NCBI GenBank assembly: GCA_033002965.1
Contig: JAURVB010014555.1
Span: 81,380 to 145,379 of the forward strand
From: Piper betle
Taxonomy: Eukaryota; Streptophyta; Magnoliopsida; Piperales; Piperaceae
Reading direction: 5' to 3'
DNA: 64,000 nt
Within the stretch, counting starts at the first letter, position 1; each line of letters begins with the position of its first letter. Shown piece after piece: positions 45,222 through 58,191 of the stretch. The notes beneath the pieces were generated by a model that was not told the origin of the DNA, ran no database searches, and saw only the letters and a program-made list of their open reading frames with translations. The position numbers and the translations under genes were made by a program.

Positions 45222-47826
45222 ATGATTGGAAGAAAGAACATAGGCCGGGCTTCTCCCCTCATTTTGGTTCTTGTCACTCTAGGGGTCTTCATTGTCACAT
45301 ACAACCTAATTTCTTTCATCTTCCATGGCAGAAACCTCGTGTCAGAGAAGGATTCTCTGGATGGCAGTTTATTGTCTGATCCTGTAGTTGCTATGCCTAG
45401 AAATGTCAAGAAAAATGTTGGTGCTAAAACACTTTTTCATGTGGCACTAACTTCTACCGACGCTCCATATAGTAAGTGGCAATGCCGTATAATGTATTAC
45501 TGGTATAAAAAGGTCAGGGATATGCCAGGGTCGGAGATGGGTGGTTTCACAAGGGTGTTGCATTCTGGAAATCAAGATGATTTGATGGAGGAGATCCCTA
45601 CTTTTGTGGTGGATCCTCTTCCAGCTGGCCTTGATCGGGTTAGATATCTATCTTTTATTGCTGTAACTCTTAATTTGTAGTCCATCATTTTTCAAGTTGG
45701 AATGTTTCCAGATCTTTTATGTCTTGAAACATGAGCTTTGTAGAAATACAAACAATGTGGCAGTATGTTCATTTTATGTCCCTTCAACTTAAAGATCACT
45801 GAGCGTGGGTTTATTATGTTGAAATTTTCATCTTCGATCATCTTTCCGATCTGCTAAGACACATACAAGTCAGTAGTTTTTGCGCATTGAATGCATTGGC
45901 TATTTGAAATACTTAACATGCTAGAATGGCCAGTGTTGGGAAAAAATCATTTTAATATTTTGATTATCCTAACCATCTGAAAAGTGGAGAGTTTTGGTTA
46001 CATTGAACTGTCAATCATTTTTCCTTAAAGTCGGGATTGGATCTTAAATGACTTCAGTTTGCATACAATTAAATGAAAGGTGAACTATCATTGTTTCCCA
46101 CTTAAAACATATCAATTTAGAAGCACTTATGTGTGGATACTTTGTGCGCAACTTATCTACTCTATATTTATTTTGGCTTTTAGGGTTACATTGTCTTAAA
46201 TAGACCATGGGCCTTTGTACAATGGCTTGAGCAAGCTACAATTGAGGAAGAGTAAGTTTGGACATAATTATTTCTGCTTTAGTATTACATTTCTGAAACG
46301 GACCATGGATGTTTGATTGTTTATGGAATCTATCTTTTTCCTTTGAAGTGTTTACTACGGATGTTTGATGATCATTACAGGTATATTCTTATGGCAGAGC
46401 CAGATCACATTTTTGTCAATCCTTTACCCAATTTAGCTCGCGAAGATTATCCTGTGGCATTTCCTTTCTTCTATATAAAACCTTCTGAGAACGAGAAGAT
46501 TATAAGGAAATTTTACCCGGAAGAGATGGGTCCTGTAACTAACGTTGACCCCATTGGGAATTCTCCCGTAATCATCAAAAAGGTTGCATTTTACTTGGAT
46601 ATTATTTCTTAGATTCTTCTCGCACTTAATTTTTTCTGGGCCACTTGTTTGAATAAATTGTTAGACTAGTAATTTGTTATCCTAATTTGTTTGGTTATAC
46701 CCTTGAAAATGTTCTTGTGCATCATATTTAGTTAATCATTTATGCTCATGTAGATCTATATGATACCTTTGATGTTTTCTTGTAATGCTCTTTCATAATT
46801 GAACCACGTTTCAGGCCCAGCTGGAGAAGATTGCACCCACCTGGATGAATATTTCATTAAACATGAAAGATGACCCAGAAACTGACAAGGCTTTTGGATG
46901 GGTGCTGGAGATGTGAATATCTATATTCTGTTTCCTTAAAATTTAACATTGTTTAATAGCATGTGTAAAATGTGCAAATTTATGAAATCAGGTATGCATA
47001 TGCTGTTGCATCTGCACTGCACAAAGTGCAGCACATTCTTCGGAAGGATTTTATGATACAGGTGAACTGTATTGATATACATGATGATTTTCTTAACGTT
47101 TTTTAAGGTGAATCCATACTGATTCATGCATCTCTAAATCTTGATTCCAGCCCCCTTGGGATCTTGAAGTTGGGAAGTCATTCATTATCCATTTCACTTA
47201 TGGATGTGACTATTCATTGAAGGTAATTTTGAATATTGATGTTCATGAGCAAAAGCTATTGATGATTTTTTGTTGTGACCACGAGTCACAGTATTTTTCG
47301 TATTTTTATTTTCATGAGGTTGATGCTTCTTTAGGGGGAGCTAACTTATGGAAAAATTGGGGAGTGGCGATTTGATAAGAGATCATATCTTCGAGGCCCT
47401 CCTCCAAAGAACCTCTCCCTACCTCCACCTGGAGTTCCAGAAAGTGTGGTATGTATATGTATCATACTTTTGAGAGAATTGGTTTATGACATACGATGCA
47501 TGGTTCCTTTCTTTCTAATTTCATCTTTATCTGGTTGCAAGCATAACCAAAAGTCTATGTGCGGTGTTGGGTGTGGGAAATTTCTAAGCAATGGCAATCA
47601 CTGATGTTCTGTCGATGAAATTGTCTCTGTTTTCTTTTTCATGTATTATATGCTTGTAGCAACTGTCTTACAATGCTGCATCTTTCTGAATATATCTTGG
47701 GTCAATGTTTAAGATTGGTTAATTTATAAGATGACCATCTATGCTGATCTATTTTATCAGGTGACGTTGGTGAAGAAGGTCAATGAGGCCACAGCTAACA
47801 TCCCCAATTGGAGCAGTGAACCTTAA
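45222..47826 (+). CDS. HPAT: Hydroxyproline O-arabinosyltransferase (HPAT), 8 exons, 368 aa
   Basis: Family role: Golgi type-II membrane glycosyltransferase adding the first arabinose to hydroxyproline in extensins and CLE-type peptides. Exons: 45222-45638, 46184-46251, 46381-46582, 46815-46912, 46992-47061, 47151-47222, 47335-47448, 47761-47826; total 1107 nt, exactly 369 codons with stop. Start chosen at MIGRKNIGRASP, which matches HPAT N termini and follows a leader-intron acceptor at 45156; the in-frame ATG at 45144 lies in the intron under this model. One signal anchor sits near residues 11-33 (LILVLVTLGVFIVTYN). Catalytic-domain landmarks: LFHVALTSTDAPYSKWQCRI, GYIVLNRPWAFVQWL, MAEPDHIFVNPL (acidic metal-binding-type motif, about 166-175), NVDPIGNSPVII, PTWMNISLNMKDDPETDKAF, PPWDLEVGKSFIIHFTYGCD and GEWRFDKRSYLRGPPP. 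No lesions; all introns GT-AG. Confidence 0.94.
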
Positions 47827-50800
47827 GTTGAGAAGAAAAACTCCCTGGAGCGACCCTAACTTTTGGTAACTTATAAAACAGGATTTACAATATTTTGTAT
47901 ACAACTGCAGCTTGAATATCAAATCAGTAAAAAGGATGGTAAAGAAAATTCAAATTAATACTTTTTTGGCCTTTTGTTTGTCATCAAATAATGCCATTTA
48001 CATTTAAAGAAAATTATGATGAGATAATCTATCACAAGCAATCTTTTTATTAAATCTTTTGTGTCTACCTTTCTTGATGTGTATCAAGGTTTTCTTAATC
48101 TGTGAGTTTTAGGCATTAAGAGTTGGAGGTTGAATGTCTACTTTTTAGAAATCAATATGTAATTTTTGTCAATGAATATTATTGGTGACAAATTATATTT
48201 ATTCATTAATGCAATGTGAAATGTAGAGTGACAAATATGTGGAAGCATTATGTACATCGCCTCTTTGCATGGTCTAAAAATTCTCTGTAACTTTGTGTTG
48301 ATTAAATTAGTTTCTGGCCAAATCAAGCCCATAAGCTTTGTCAATTGCAAGGTTTTTGAACAATGTTTTTATGGCTTTATATTTTGTCAATATTACGCTT
48401 AAACACATTTTTTAACTGCTATCTTTACAATTAGTTTATTTTCTCACAAATATATTCTGAACAAGGCGACCAAAAACCCTATACGTTTTTTCAATTGAAA
48501 AAAGAAAGTATTGAATTATGGAATTTAATGAAAAGCCATCAATACAAATTGAATAGTTATTAGATATTAAGTGAAAAACTACAAATAATGGACACGTGTC
48601 TAACCAAACCAAAGCAAAAAAACGTTTTGTTTAATAAGCTAGTTTGGTTTCGTGAATATTATAAATGTTTAAAATTATGTGAGTGAGACGGTTAATATAA
48701 ATGTTTTAAATTATGTGAATGAGAACAGTGCCTTGTAAATTTACTATAGCAAGTTGAAGTACTTTTTGGCCGCCAATCATAGCATATAATCGTGTAAAAT
48801 GCATCATCTAGTTCAAACGACTGACTATAGAGTAAAGCATGTACTTTTCCTCCGACAAGCAAGAGTACAAATATATCGTATATAAAGAAAAAAATATCAG
48901 CAACAACAGTTGATACTCTTATATCAATTATATTTAATGTGATCCCTTGAATTATAAGGAGGTTTAGACGATGCGGGTAATTTTGTTTAAATAAACAAAT
49001 ACAACTATATGATATAGATGGATGGTTAGATTTATATGTGTCGGCATTGCCATACTAGCTGATCTAAAGCCCTATTTGTTGTGTAGGAGCAAAAGTTCGG
49101 TTATTTTTTGCTTAGAAGAATATGGCCGCCTTTTATTGTTTTTGTTGTAGTCAATATATAAACTCGTTTTACATGGGTAGGATAATATTGTTTTCCATAA
49201 GTTAAATGCAAAATAATGTGCTTTATATATGTGTCGGCTTACGTTTCCAGTTGTTTTAGGATTTTGTGGTACTATCGAAAAAGAAAGAAAAAAATGAACG
49301 GAAGTGGATAAACTATAATGCATGCATAGAATTGTTTGCTTTTATAACCAGGCAGGGGTAGAAGGGACAAACTCGGACTATTAACCTTCACACACAATTA
49401 TGCTTCCTACCAATTTTTCCGATAGCTCTATTTAAAAAAATTACAAGGCAAGTGGACACAAGCAACCAAGCACTCACCAACTAGACAAATAGACAATCGA
49501 GAAAACCAAAGAAAATCTCTATGGAGTAATAATATGATCAAAAGCTGTGAAATTTTCAAAAAATCGTGGAGCATCCCGATTCTTACATGTGGCTACTAAG
49601 TGGTTGAGTCGTAGACTTGCCTGACTTGGTTCACCCATCTTGCTAGCCTAGCGTAATTGAGTCGCACACTCGCTTGGTTTGGTTTAGCCATTTGTCGATT
49701 GGCATGGCTTGGTTGAATCGCAAACTCTTTCCGTTGAATGGCATGTTCACTTGGCCTTGTTGAGTTGAATCACCGGTTTAAGGCCATTGAGTTGGCTAGT
49801 CAATTTAAGTGACTCAATTGGCTTGATTTGATCAAATATTTTTTTTGAGCTTACTTTATATCATATGTAATAAGTACGGCTCCTTTAAATAATTACACTT
49901 GTCAAATTGCAATAAAGTCAAGTGTCAACTTTGAAGTCTAAAGCCCCATTTTATAATAGAGTAAATGAAAGATTTTTTAATTAAAAGTTTCTTAGAGTTT
50001 TTGGACCTCAAAATATTAATTAATGAAAAGTTGAACTTTTATCACTTTTTGTAAATTTTATACTTAATAGTTAATTTAATTGCGACATGTTTAGTAATAA
50101 GTACGCCTCGGTGTAACTCCTAAATTTGATATTTGCATTGCATAAGCCCTTAACGAGCGAGCTCCAATTTTGTTTGAGTTTGTGCAAAAGGCCAAACACG
50201 CGTCACAATTTTACACAAACATATTAATTACGTAAAATTAAATTTTTTTTAAAAAAATATTACTGATTACTATTTTTTTAATAAAAAAAGTGAATATCTA
50301 TCTAACATTAACAAAAAATATATGTTTTTAAAATACAATGAGTATATAACAAATTTAAAAATAATATAAATTTTATGTTAAAAATAAAAAAATCTTAATA
50401 TTCAGGAGGGTGGATATTAATAAGTGAAACAATTTACTTTAAATAAAATTTTAATATTTAAATGGGAGTTACCCCTTTTAGAATTTTAATCAGATAGAAT
50501 TATACTATAATTTTTCCTCACAATTAACAACAATAAATAATTAAGTAAGTATTTTAGATTATGTACAAATCTTAAATTATGTATGTAATATTAAGTACAA
50601 AACGTTAATGTAAATAACTTGATTATTAATAAAAAGTAGAATTTGCCAATTTTTTATTTTTTAATTTAGGTAGAATTGTACTATAAAATTTTATAAATAC
50701 TAATAAAAAATAATAAAAATTTTGAATTAAACAAATATAAGTGTTTTACGTGGCTATTGTGCGGCTAGAATCGATCACAAGAAACATTCAACATAGAGGA

Positions 50801-50890
50801 AGAAAGACAAAGGAGTTTATGTAATTGATCGATGCCTGAGTAGATTTGAGTTTGAATTTTTGTATTAATTAAGTGGCGATAAGGGGCAGG
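47827..50890. other. HPAT 3' untranslated region and AT-rich spacer
   Basis: From 47827 the HPAT 3' region is A/T-rich with several AATAAA-like words. Beyond about 48100 no gene was recognised. A short duplication (AAATGTTTAAAATTATGTGAGTGAGA) lies at 48655-48725. A patch at 49590-49850 repeats TTGGTT/GAGTCG words (TTGAGTCGTAGACTTGCCTGACTTGG...) and looks like an old element. Confidence 0.5.
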
Positions 50891-50950
50891 TTATCTGTCA
50901 AGAATTCCTAACGGCGGTAGAATCTTTAAAACCAAGAATCTCCATCGCCC

Positions 50951-50957
50951 TATAAAC
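50951..50957 (+). promoter_or_regulatory. TATA box of the gene starting at 51010
   Basis: CCCTATAAACACACACCC lies 59 bases before the ATG at 51010. Spacing and the CA/CT-rich stretch after it fit a plant core promoter. Confidence 0.65.
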
Positions 50958-51009
50958 ACACACCCACACACTCTCTTCTCAGTCGCCGGCGAGAAGGAAA
51001 GAGGTGCGC

Positions 51010-51276
51010 ATGCCGGCTGCGAGGAAGATGTCGACGTCGACGTCGACAGAATCCGTCAGAGGCGAAGGCTGCGGTTGCCTCTTCGACCTGAAAGGCTCCG
51101 TCCTCAGCAAGTCTAGCTGCTCCTCCTCCACCACCGACGACGTCGCCGGAGTTCTCATTCAGGTAGTGCTCCAGGCTAACTTCCCGTCGGAGTCCGTAGT
51201 CTGCAAGGTCGTTGCCTTTACCAAAAACTCCGATGGCATGTATATGCGAACCTTTGTGTTTTTTACGTTCTCTTAG
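51010..51276 (+). CDS. Short gene of unknown function (first exon certain, rest unclear)
   Basis: A well-placed TATA box and a purine-rich leader precede ATG 51010. The frame reads MPAARKMSTSTSTESVRGEG, then CGCLFDLKGSVLSKSSCSSS and TTDDVAGVLIQ. It could continue to a stop at 51276 (88 aa) or be spliced at CAG|GTAGTG after residue 51 (51162). GC and codon use are clearly gene-like and unlike the flanking AT-rich DNA up to about 51240, falling off after that. I recognise no domain. Downstream coding-like fragments (51640-51830, 52565-52817) could be further exons, but they do not join without stops or shifts. Function unknown. Confidence 0.45.
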   Translation: MPAARKMSTSTSTESVRGEGCGCLFDLKGSVLSKSSCSSSTTDDVAGVLIQVVLQANFPSESVVCKVVAFTKNSDGMYMRTFVFFTFS

Positions 51277-51639
51277 TTTGCATGAACAACAAATGCCGAT
51301 TTTATTGTTGTTCTCGTGCTCGAATTTTTGGTTTAACGATTGTCATGTTCTTATTCATGCAATGCGATCCCCGGGAAAAAAATCTTCGGATTGGTCCTTG
51401 AGCACGATTTTTTTGTCTTTTTATCATGAATATGTTCTTGTTCATGGTACGAATGCAATGCGAAACCAAAGAGAGAGAGAGAACTCTTGATTGATTCTTA
51501 CTTAAAATTTTTACCGTTCTTTTCTTGTGGTGGAAATTTCGATTATCAATTCTTCTTGTTCATGGTGTCTGTTATCTGTTGCTTCTTTGATTTTTCTTGA
51601 ATTTTGTAGGGGTGAATAAAGTGAAGCAGTGGAGGGGCA

Positions 51640-51831
51640 AAGACGGATGAGTGGCAGTGGAGAGTATGGATCCGGAGAGGCCTCGGTCGTGGATGGAGGC
51701 GGTTACGGGGCTTGAGGTGAGGGTTGTGGTGGTGTCCGCAGCAGTCACCGGAGAAGAGGTGTAGTTCAAGACGATGTTGCACTCCGGCGCAAACAAACTT
51801 CTTCCCGTCGTTCTTGATCTCAAAGGTAACC
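51640..51831 (+). pseudogene. Coding-like fragment with an internal stop
   Basis: One plus-strand frame reads MDPERPRSWMEAVTGLEVRV ... SAAVTGEEV, a stop, FKTMLHSGANKLLPVVLDLK, then a donor-like AAAG|GTAACC. An acceptor-like TTTTGTAG lies at about 51603-51610. The family is not recognised. The stop (TAG in GTGTAGTTC) and lack of a clean join to 51010 suggest a decayed exon. Confidence 0.3.
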
Positions 51832-52564
51832 TCTTGGTTGAAGACTGTTTAGGTTTGATGTTTACGTAAAATATTGAATACAAAAATATTTTTAATATCT
51901 AATTAAACACTTTGTTTATAATTTTAAAATGTAGTTCAGTCCAATAAAACCAAATATATTCCTACAGTGGCATAAATATATAGTATTAAAAACTTTGTCG
52001 GATATAGTCTACTTGGATATTAATAGATATTTACATGTAAAATTTTCCTGCTCATTGAAATTTAGAATCAGAATAGGGTGGGTACGGGCTTTAATCCAAA
52101 ATGACTATCTTAGGCAGAAATGAAAGATTATTCTAACACTCCTTTGCACGTGTAAGTTCATTGAATTTTGCATGTAGACTTACGTTTGAGCCTCTTTTAG
52201 GCTTGCCTTTTTGGTCATTTACAAACGTCGTTGTGATATTTCGTCTGCTCCTCTTTTGGGTCTTTTTACGGACGTGATAAATGTGTTGAGAGAAGATGCC
52301 CTAGATTAGCTATGATACTATGTTAAAGTGGGTTTATGAATTACTATTTAAAATGACTAACCACTTTAGAATACAAGACACCACCTATCTTATATAAGAG
52401 ATGTGACACTATTCTAACGAGCACTTGTGTCTAAATAGCTAAGATGTTGAGTGTCTCAAATGTGGTAATCAACAAGGAAGATCAAACTTAATTGTGTTGG
52501 TTTTGTGGGATAACGCAGAAGTGAAAAATGTATATTTAAGCCGCATTGAAATACATGTATCTAT

Positions 52565-52817
52565 TCAAGGTGAAGGGGGCCATTGACCACTCCAAGCTGC
52601 TCCGACCCGACCTGCACCAGCTGCCGGTTCCTGCTCACCACTGGACAGCAGCGGAGACCAAGCCTGGCCATTGAGTATCGAGGCCAAGAGAGTAAGGTTG
52701 AGGTTGAAGAAAGGGAAGGCCAAAAAGACCGACGCCAAAGGCAAGGAGGTGGATGATGCAGAACAAGCATCAATGGAGGCACTGGCAGTGCCATTTGGTC
52801 AAATTTATCTGTCTTGA
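52565..52817 (+). pseudogene. Coding-like fragment, frameshifted
   Basis: Two plus-strand frames in succession look protein-like: FKVKGAIDHSKLLRPDLHQL then WPLSIEAKRVRLRLKKGKAK ... KGKEVDDAEQASMEALAVPF ending with a stop at 52815-52817. Joining them needs a frameshift near 52668. The lysine-rich, then acidic, make-up is real-protein-like but no family is recognised. It may be the 3' end of the same broken gene as 51010. Confidence 0.35.
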
Positions 52818-53602
52818 AACTCACATATATGTGTTTCTTTGCTTGAATCAGTTTAGCTTGATGCCATCATATAATCCTTTCTTGGTTTCACAATTAAAGT
52901 TTAATATCAGGTCTTCTCTTAATAGTTGATTTGGTTGCAATAGAGACTTTTGTGAATGTTTTAATTTGACAAGTGTCTCATTTTATAATTTGTCAACATT
53001 ATGTCAAAACACGTTTTTAATTGCTATCATTACAATTATATTTTTAACCGCACTATCATTACAATTATATTTTGTCTGACAAATATGCTTGAAGCAATGA
53101 AACCGAACACCCTATAAGCTTTCTCAATTCAAGAAAAGAAGTAAACACCCTATTGTTGAGATATTTTTCTCCTTATGTGATTGTGGTTTGTAGGGAGTCA
53201 ACAATAACGCATTAAGTTTGACGAGTGTTCGACAAGCGGTATAACGTGGACAATTTTTCCAAAGAATTTCCTCGTGGCCTGAAATGAGAGATTTGCAAGG
53301 TTTGTATCTCCTCTCCATGTGAAGGATGCTAAACCAACCTTGATGTTCCTTATGATTCGAGAGGGGAGAATTGTTGGGAGTCCCTCACCATGAAAGCATA
53401 CAATTACATGAAAAACCATAAAGACATGGAGTTACTCCAAGAGGTACAAAGAATTTGAAAAAAATTGTAGAAGACGAAGAAGAAATTCAGTGGTGAAAGT
53501 TCTAGGGAGGAGGTGTTGGCTCTTCGTATCCTTGGCTGTATCTCATGTATAATATTTTGTATTCATTATCTATAAATATATATTTGTATATAAATGTAGA
53601 CC
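52818..53602. other. Spacer, possible retroelement relic
   Basis: No clear gene. Around 53330-53560 a plus-strand stretch reads SLTMKAYNYMKNHKDMELLQ and then breaks. Together with the 41-bp array after 56230 it forms the site into which LTR E inserted. Confidence 0.35.
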
Positions 53603-56225
53603 TGTAAAACCCACGATTCGAGTCAGGGTTTTATATCATTATGATTTTTTTGGTGTTGTTTAATTTTACGGGATTTTTCCCATAATTTTTTGGAATTTTT
53701 TTACGACTTAAATATTATTTTTAACTCTAGTCGGAGACGAGTCAAGTAATATTTACGACTTTGCCACCACACACCCCCGCACCCTTCTTTTCTTCCCCAA
53801 ACCCTCGCGCCGCGCCACCCTCTGTTCGCGCGCCACCGCCACCACGGCCGACGCCGCCTGGCCGCCGATCGACGCCGCCCAGCTCGGCCATGGCGTCGCC
53901 TTGCAGCCCCGACCAGGCCCGGCCACGAGCTGGCCGCCGCCGACGCGAGAGCCGTGCCTTTGCGTCGTGCTTCCGTCGCCAATCGCGCCACCGGGCACCG
54001 TCACCGCTGCAATCCAGCAGTCGCCTCGGCACCCTCGACCCCTTAGCCGCCTTTCCCGACCGGAGCAGAGGCCATCGCTGGCCTGGCCAGCCGGATCTAG
54101 CGCCGCTCCATCTTAGCCTTTTTCCGGCGAGCCACCGCCTCCATTGGCCGCGTCGACCTCATAGATGAGTCGGGCTCGCTGAGCCGATTCCAAGGGTACC
54201 CAACACAACCACTTTCCGGCCAGTAGACGCCGCCGGCGATTGTCGTCGGAAAACCACAGGAAGCCACCGAAAAACTGCCAGAAAATCGGAATTTCTGGAA
54301 TTCACTGGAATTCACCGGATCTTCCGTGGGGCTCACCCAGTTGAGCCCGATCGAGCTTCGGACGTCGACGAGCACCAAATTTGAGTTCCGAGACACGCGA
54401 CGGAACCTTAACCATCGCTGATTGTCGACAACGTGAGGTATAATTACCTCCGATTGATTTATTTAAAATTGATTATTGTTAGCACGGCATGCTAGGACTA
54501 ATTATTGATGTGATTAATGCTTAATTACGAATGAAGTGATAAGAGACATGACTTGATGAATAGTGCTTGAATGTAAGTGATCTAATGAAGTAGATCAGGT
54601 CAGAGCATGATAAGTGACCACGACATAAGTTACAGACACGTAATAAAATTAGTATGAATAGGATGAGCTAGGATTAATTAATTTTTATGATTTTTTGATT
54701 GTTATGTTGATGGATGCTTGCATTGTGATTGTGATGTTATTGAGTTTGATGCATCATTTAGTTAGCGGGCGTTAGTATTTAGTTTTGATGTGTAGGTACG
54801 GAGTAGGAGCTCGCCGCCTAGGCGCGATGACACGCTTGGAGCTTCTATCAGGTCCGTTAGGACTTCTCTCTGATTTTTATGATCTTTTCTATTGTATGTT
54901 TGATTTATTGTCTGCAGGACGGGTTAAGTGGCGTTTTATCGGATCCCACTTAACTCGGGCCATTTAACCGAACATTTTCCGGATTAATAACCCCTCGAGG
55001 ATGAGATCCCTCGAGGTTGATTTCGAAAACAAGATCCACCAAAAGTTGCCTTCGGGCCTATTATATAACTCCCTACCCAAGCCCTATATATATATAGTTT
55101 TCGCGTTTTCAGTGAGACGAGAGATGGAGAAATCGACTGCACGTACCATGCAGAGGATGCCGTGACAGTCAAAGCGGGCTCTGGATTAGTGCCAGCGGAC
55201 TGTTCCATTCCCGAGGGATCCTGACAACTCCGCGTTTGAGTTCCTCACACCCGGAGAACGTGGAGGTTTACGGGTACTGTTTAGTACAGCGCATGTCCGG
55301 ACTTGTGGTTCAAAGGGTACTAAAGGCGACTGCCTGAGAGTACTCGGCCTTCATGCTCAAGGCCAGGAGAAATATGGAGGTAAGGAGAGGGCTTAGGATA
55401 AAGTTTCACGAGAAGTACTGAAAAAGAAGTGCCGAGAGCGGCACAGTACCAGCAGCAGATCAGTAAGTTCGGGATGCTACCGGGTCTGCAGCCCAGTGGC
55501 TCCTCAGTAGTGCCCTTCAGAGTGTTCACGTGGAGTATATGTTGTTTTCTTTCATATGAGAGTTTGCTCTCATAGCCAGTTTGTTATAGTTATTTTCTTT
55601 TCGGACCAGTAACGCTTGTTACTGACGTTTTTCCTATATATATGTAGGTGATAAGCACGAGATGGATGTGCCGGCCAGGACGGAGGAGCAATAAGGTCTT
55701 CTGCACACACACATTGGGTGATTGAATGTTTAATGTTTTGTTTATGATGTTATTTTATAAACATGTTATGATTAAATATTTGAGGCATGACAATGACATG
55801 AAATGAAATGATCAGAGTAGCGCAGCAAAAGTGTGATGGGTTAGGACCCAAAGTTCAGAGAATGATGAATATAGTAGATTAGAAGTCTGTGTGAATGCTA
55901 GTGTTGCTATGCGTATATATGTTTGAATATATGATTTTGACAGGGTGGCCCCTAATTGCATTTTTAGGGGAAATTCTGTCCCTTTCGTTTTAGAATTTTT
56001 ACTAATTTTGATTGTAATTGTGTTGGTGTGAAAATTGGTTGCATGTCATCCATGTAGTATCCTGTTAGGGTTTTATGCATTCATACATACATATAGCAAG
56101 TTGGATCTTCATCTTAAGACGCCGAGATTGGATCCGCACGAGTTAGGTTCGGGTTAGCCGACCTAACCGGGGCCTGTAACATGCCGGTTTGGTTCACGAG
56201 TGTGAACCGGATTTGGGGTGTTACA
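53603..56225. mobile_element. Solo LTR E (2.62 kb), 5-bp target duplication, opposite orientation
   Basis: It starts TGTAAAACCCACGATTCGAG and ends GATTTGGGGTGTTACA, the reverse complement form of the TGTAACACC...TTTTACA family. A perfect direct repeat AGACC flanks it (53598-53602, 56226-56230). There is no internal gag-pol and no second LTR. Its first 600 bases are very GC-rich (53760-54170) and produce several overlapping open frames rich in Pro/Arg/Ala in all directions; I do not accept these as genes. Confidence 0.87.
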
Positions 56226-56308
56226 AGACCATTAAATAGAATGTGTTATTGTGTACTTCACTGTAAGGTTTTACAGTGAGGCTCTCCTCACAAGGTATAG
56301 GTCTATTA

Positions 56309-56430
56309 AATTAGAGTTTGTTCTCTAGTTGGAAGGTATGACTTTTCCCAATTAGAGTTTGTTCTCTAGTTGGAGGGCATGAGTCCTCTCAATTAGAGTT
56401 TATTATTTATTTGGAGATTGTGGTTGTTTA
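56309..56430. repeat. Three-copy tandem array, period 41 bp
   Basis: AATTAGAGTTTGTTCTCTAG then TTGGAGGGCATGAGTCCTCTC repeats at about 56309, 56350 and 56391, the last copy diverging. It lies just after the LTR E insertion. Confidence 0.85.
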
Positions 56431-57190
56431 TAATTAAATGTGTATCATAGTTGGAGATTGTTGATTTTGTTTGATGATTGGAGTTTGTCATTGGAGTTTG
56501 TTAGATGATGAAGATAACGTTTTGGGTTCGCTTGATGTTTAAAGGGAGAAGGAGAAGAAGGTTTTCTTCTTCATTGTAATTTAACACCCCAATTCTGCTC
56601 GTAACGTGAACCTAATCAAAGTATTAAATCCTGGACCGATGCTTTTGATCATTTAAAATGGAATGTCGACTCACATGATTACACAAAAAACATGCAGACT
56701 CTTAGGGTTGGGCTCATGCAAATAGTACATCCTAAATAAATCCAAATTACAAATAAGACATCAAATTTTGAGAAAAATTAGGCAGTCTCCCTTATAACTA
56801 GGACATGGGAAAATTTTCACTAACCTGTATAATCTCATAATTTATGAGATCTACACATAGACATTTACATTTAACACATTTCACACAGGAAAATCACTGA
56901 AGTGTTCCACCTCGATCACATCATGTCACAAATTATCTACAACAAAAATTTACATTCTTTATGCTGTTAATGTGCCTAGTCTTCACAAGGCCCTTTAACC
57001 TGCAAAACAAAGTCCAAAAGCTCCTCCAACCCATGCTTCTTCTTCATTCTGGGTGCCTACATAGGTAACATGTTTTAGTGTACCTAAGTTAATTTTATCT
57101 TTTAGTTCTAGGACTCCGAACTTAGAGAATTCCTACACAAAATACGTTGGACTTGTGTGTCCCAGAGTATACCATTAGGAAACAGTTTAA

Positions 57191-57280
57191 ACACAAGTTA
57201 GTAATAATAGTTTTCACACATTCTATAATGGAGCAACACAAGTTAGTAATAATAGTTTTCACACATTCTAAAATGGAGCA
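57191..57280. repeat. Tandem duplication, period 45 bp
   Basis: ACACAAGTTAGTAATAATAG then TTTTCACACATTCTATAATGGAGCA is present at 57191 and 57236, nearly identical. Confidence 0.88.
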
Positions 57281-58089
57281 ACTTCGCATTTCAAAGGCTC
57301 GTAGGCTCTTATTCATGATTGAAAGTGGCTCACTAATCGAGAATATTATCTTCCTTATACGGCATATTGGCCTCACATGAATATTTATATTGGCTCACTA
57401 GCCTCACATAGTATTTACATCAATGGCTCATTGGCCCCACTTTAGCAAAGCACAATACACATCAGAAGACAAGTCAGCATTCCGATGAGTCATTCTAGAT
57501 CCTTGCGTCTATCTGACCAAACTTGCAATACCACATTATATAGAAAACATAATCAGTAGTCAAAGATTGCTAGTGCGGAAATAAATACGGAAAATAATTT
57601 TCCAAACTGGCAAATGGATGACTTATCATCCACTGGAAACTTAATTATGAAATTAAAAACTTCTCAACACCCACATCATCACACCAACAGTATGACCAAT
57701 ATAGCCTAATCATAAGCACAGAAATACACATAGACATGAACTGGAGATACTCAATGGTAACATGCCGTTACTATGTTCAATAGAGCCTAAACTCATAGCC
57801 ATCCTCGAATACACTCAACGGGAAGTTACACCATAATCACCACAACATTGCATGATGTGTATGCACCAAGGGTCATGGTTACCTGTTCCGCAACCTGAAT
57901 TAAAACACAAAGACATTCTTCAAGTGATAGGGCATCATACCCTATCACTCTGCTTTCATGTGGATCTTCACGAGGTATGAACCGTAAGCTCCTTCATCTA
58001 TGTTACTTCAATACACACATAGCTACACCAAATATGTTTAATGTATCTTAAGTGCTTCACACATCAGTTCTAGGACTTTAGGGTTTAAG

Positions 58090-58191
58090 CAAACCTTGCA
58101 GGAGGTTGTTAGTTAATAACCTAGAGTTATCTATCCTACACAAACCTTGCAGGAGGTTGTTAGTTAATAACCTAGAGTTATCTATCCTACA
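58090..58191. repeat. Tandem duplication, period 51 bp
   Basis: CAAACCTTGCAGGAGGTTGT then TAGTTAATAACCTAGAGTTATCTATCCTACA appears at 58090 and 58141 without visible differences. Confidence 0.9.

Noticed and set aside
53700..54170. Overlapping open frames on both strands in a GC-rich block (up to 135 codons)
   Set aside because: All frames are Pro/Arg/Ala-rich low complexity and no family is recognised. The block lies inside an LTR with exact target duplications, so the openness reflects GC content.
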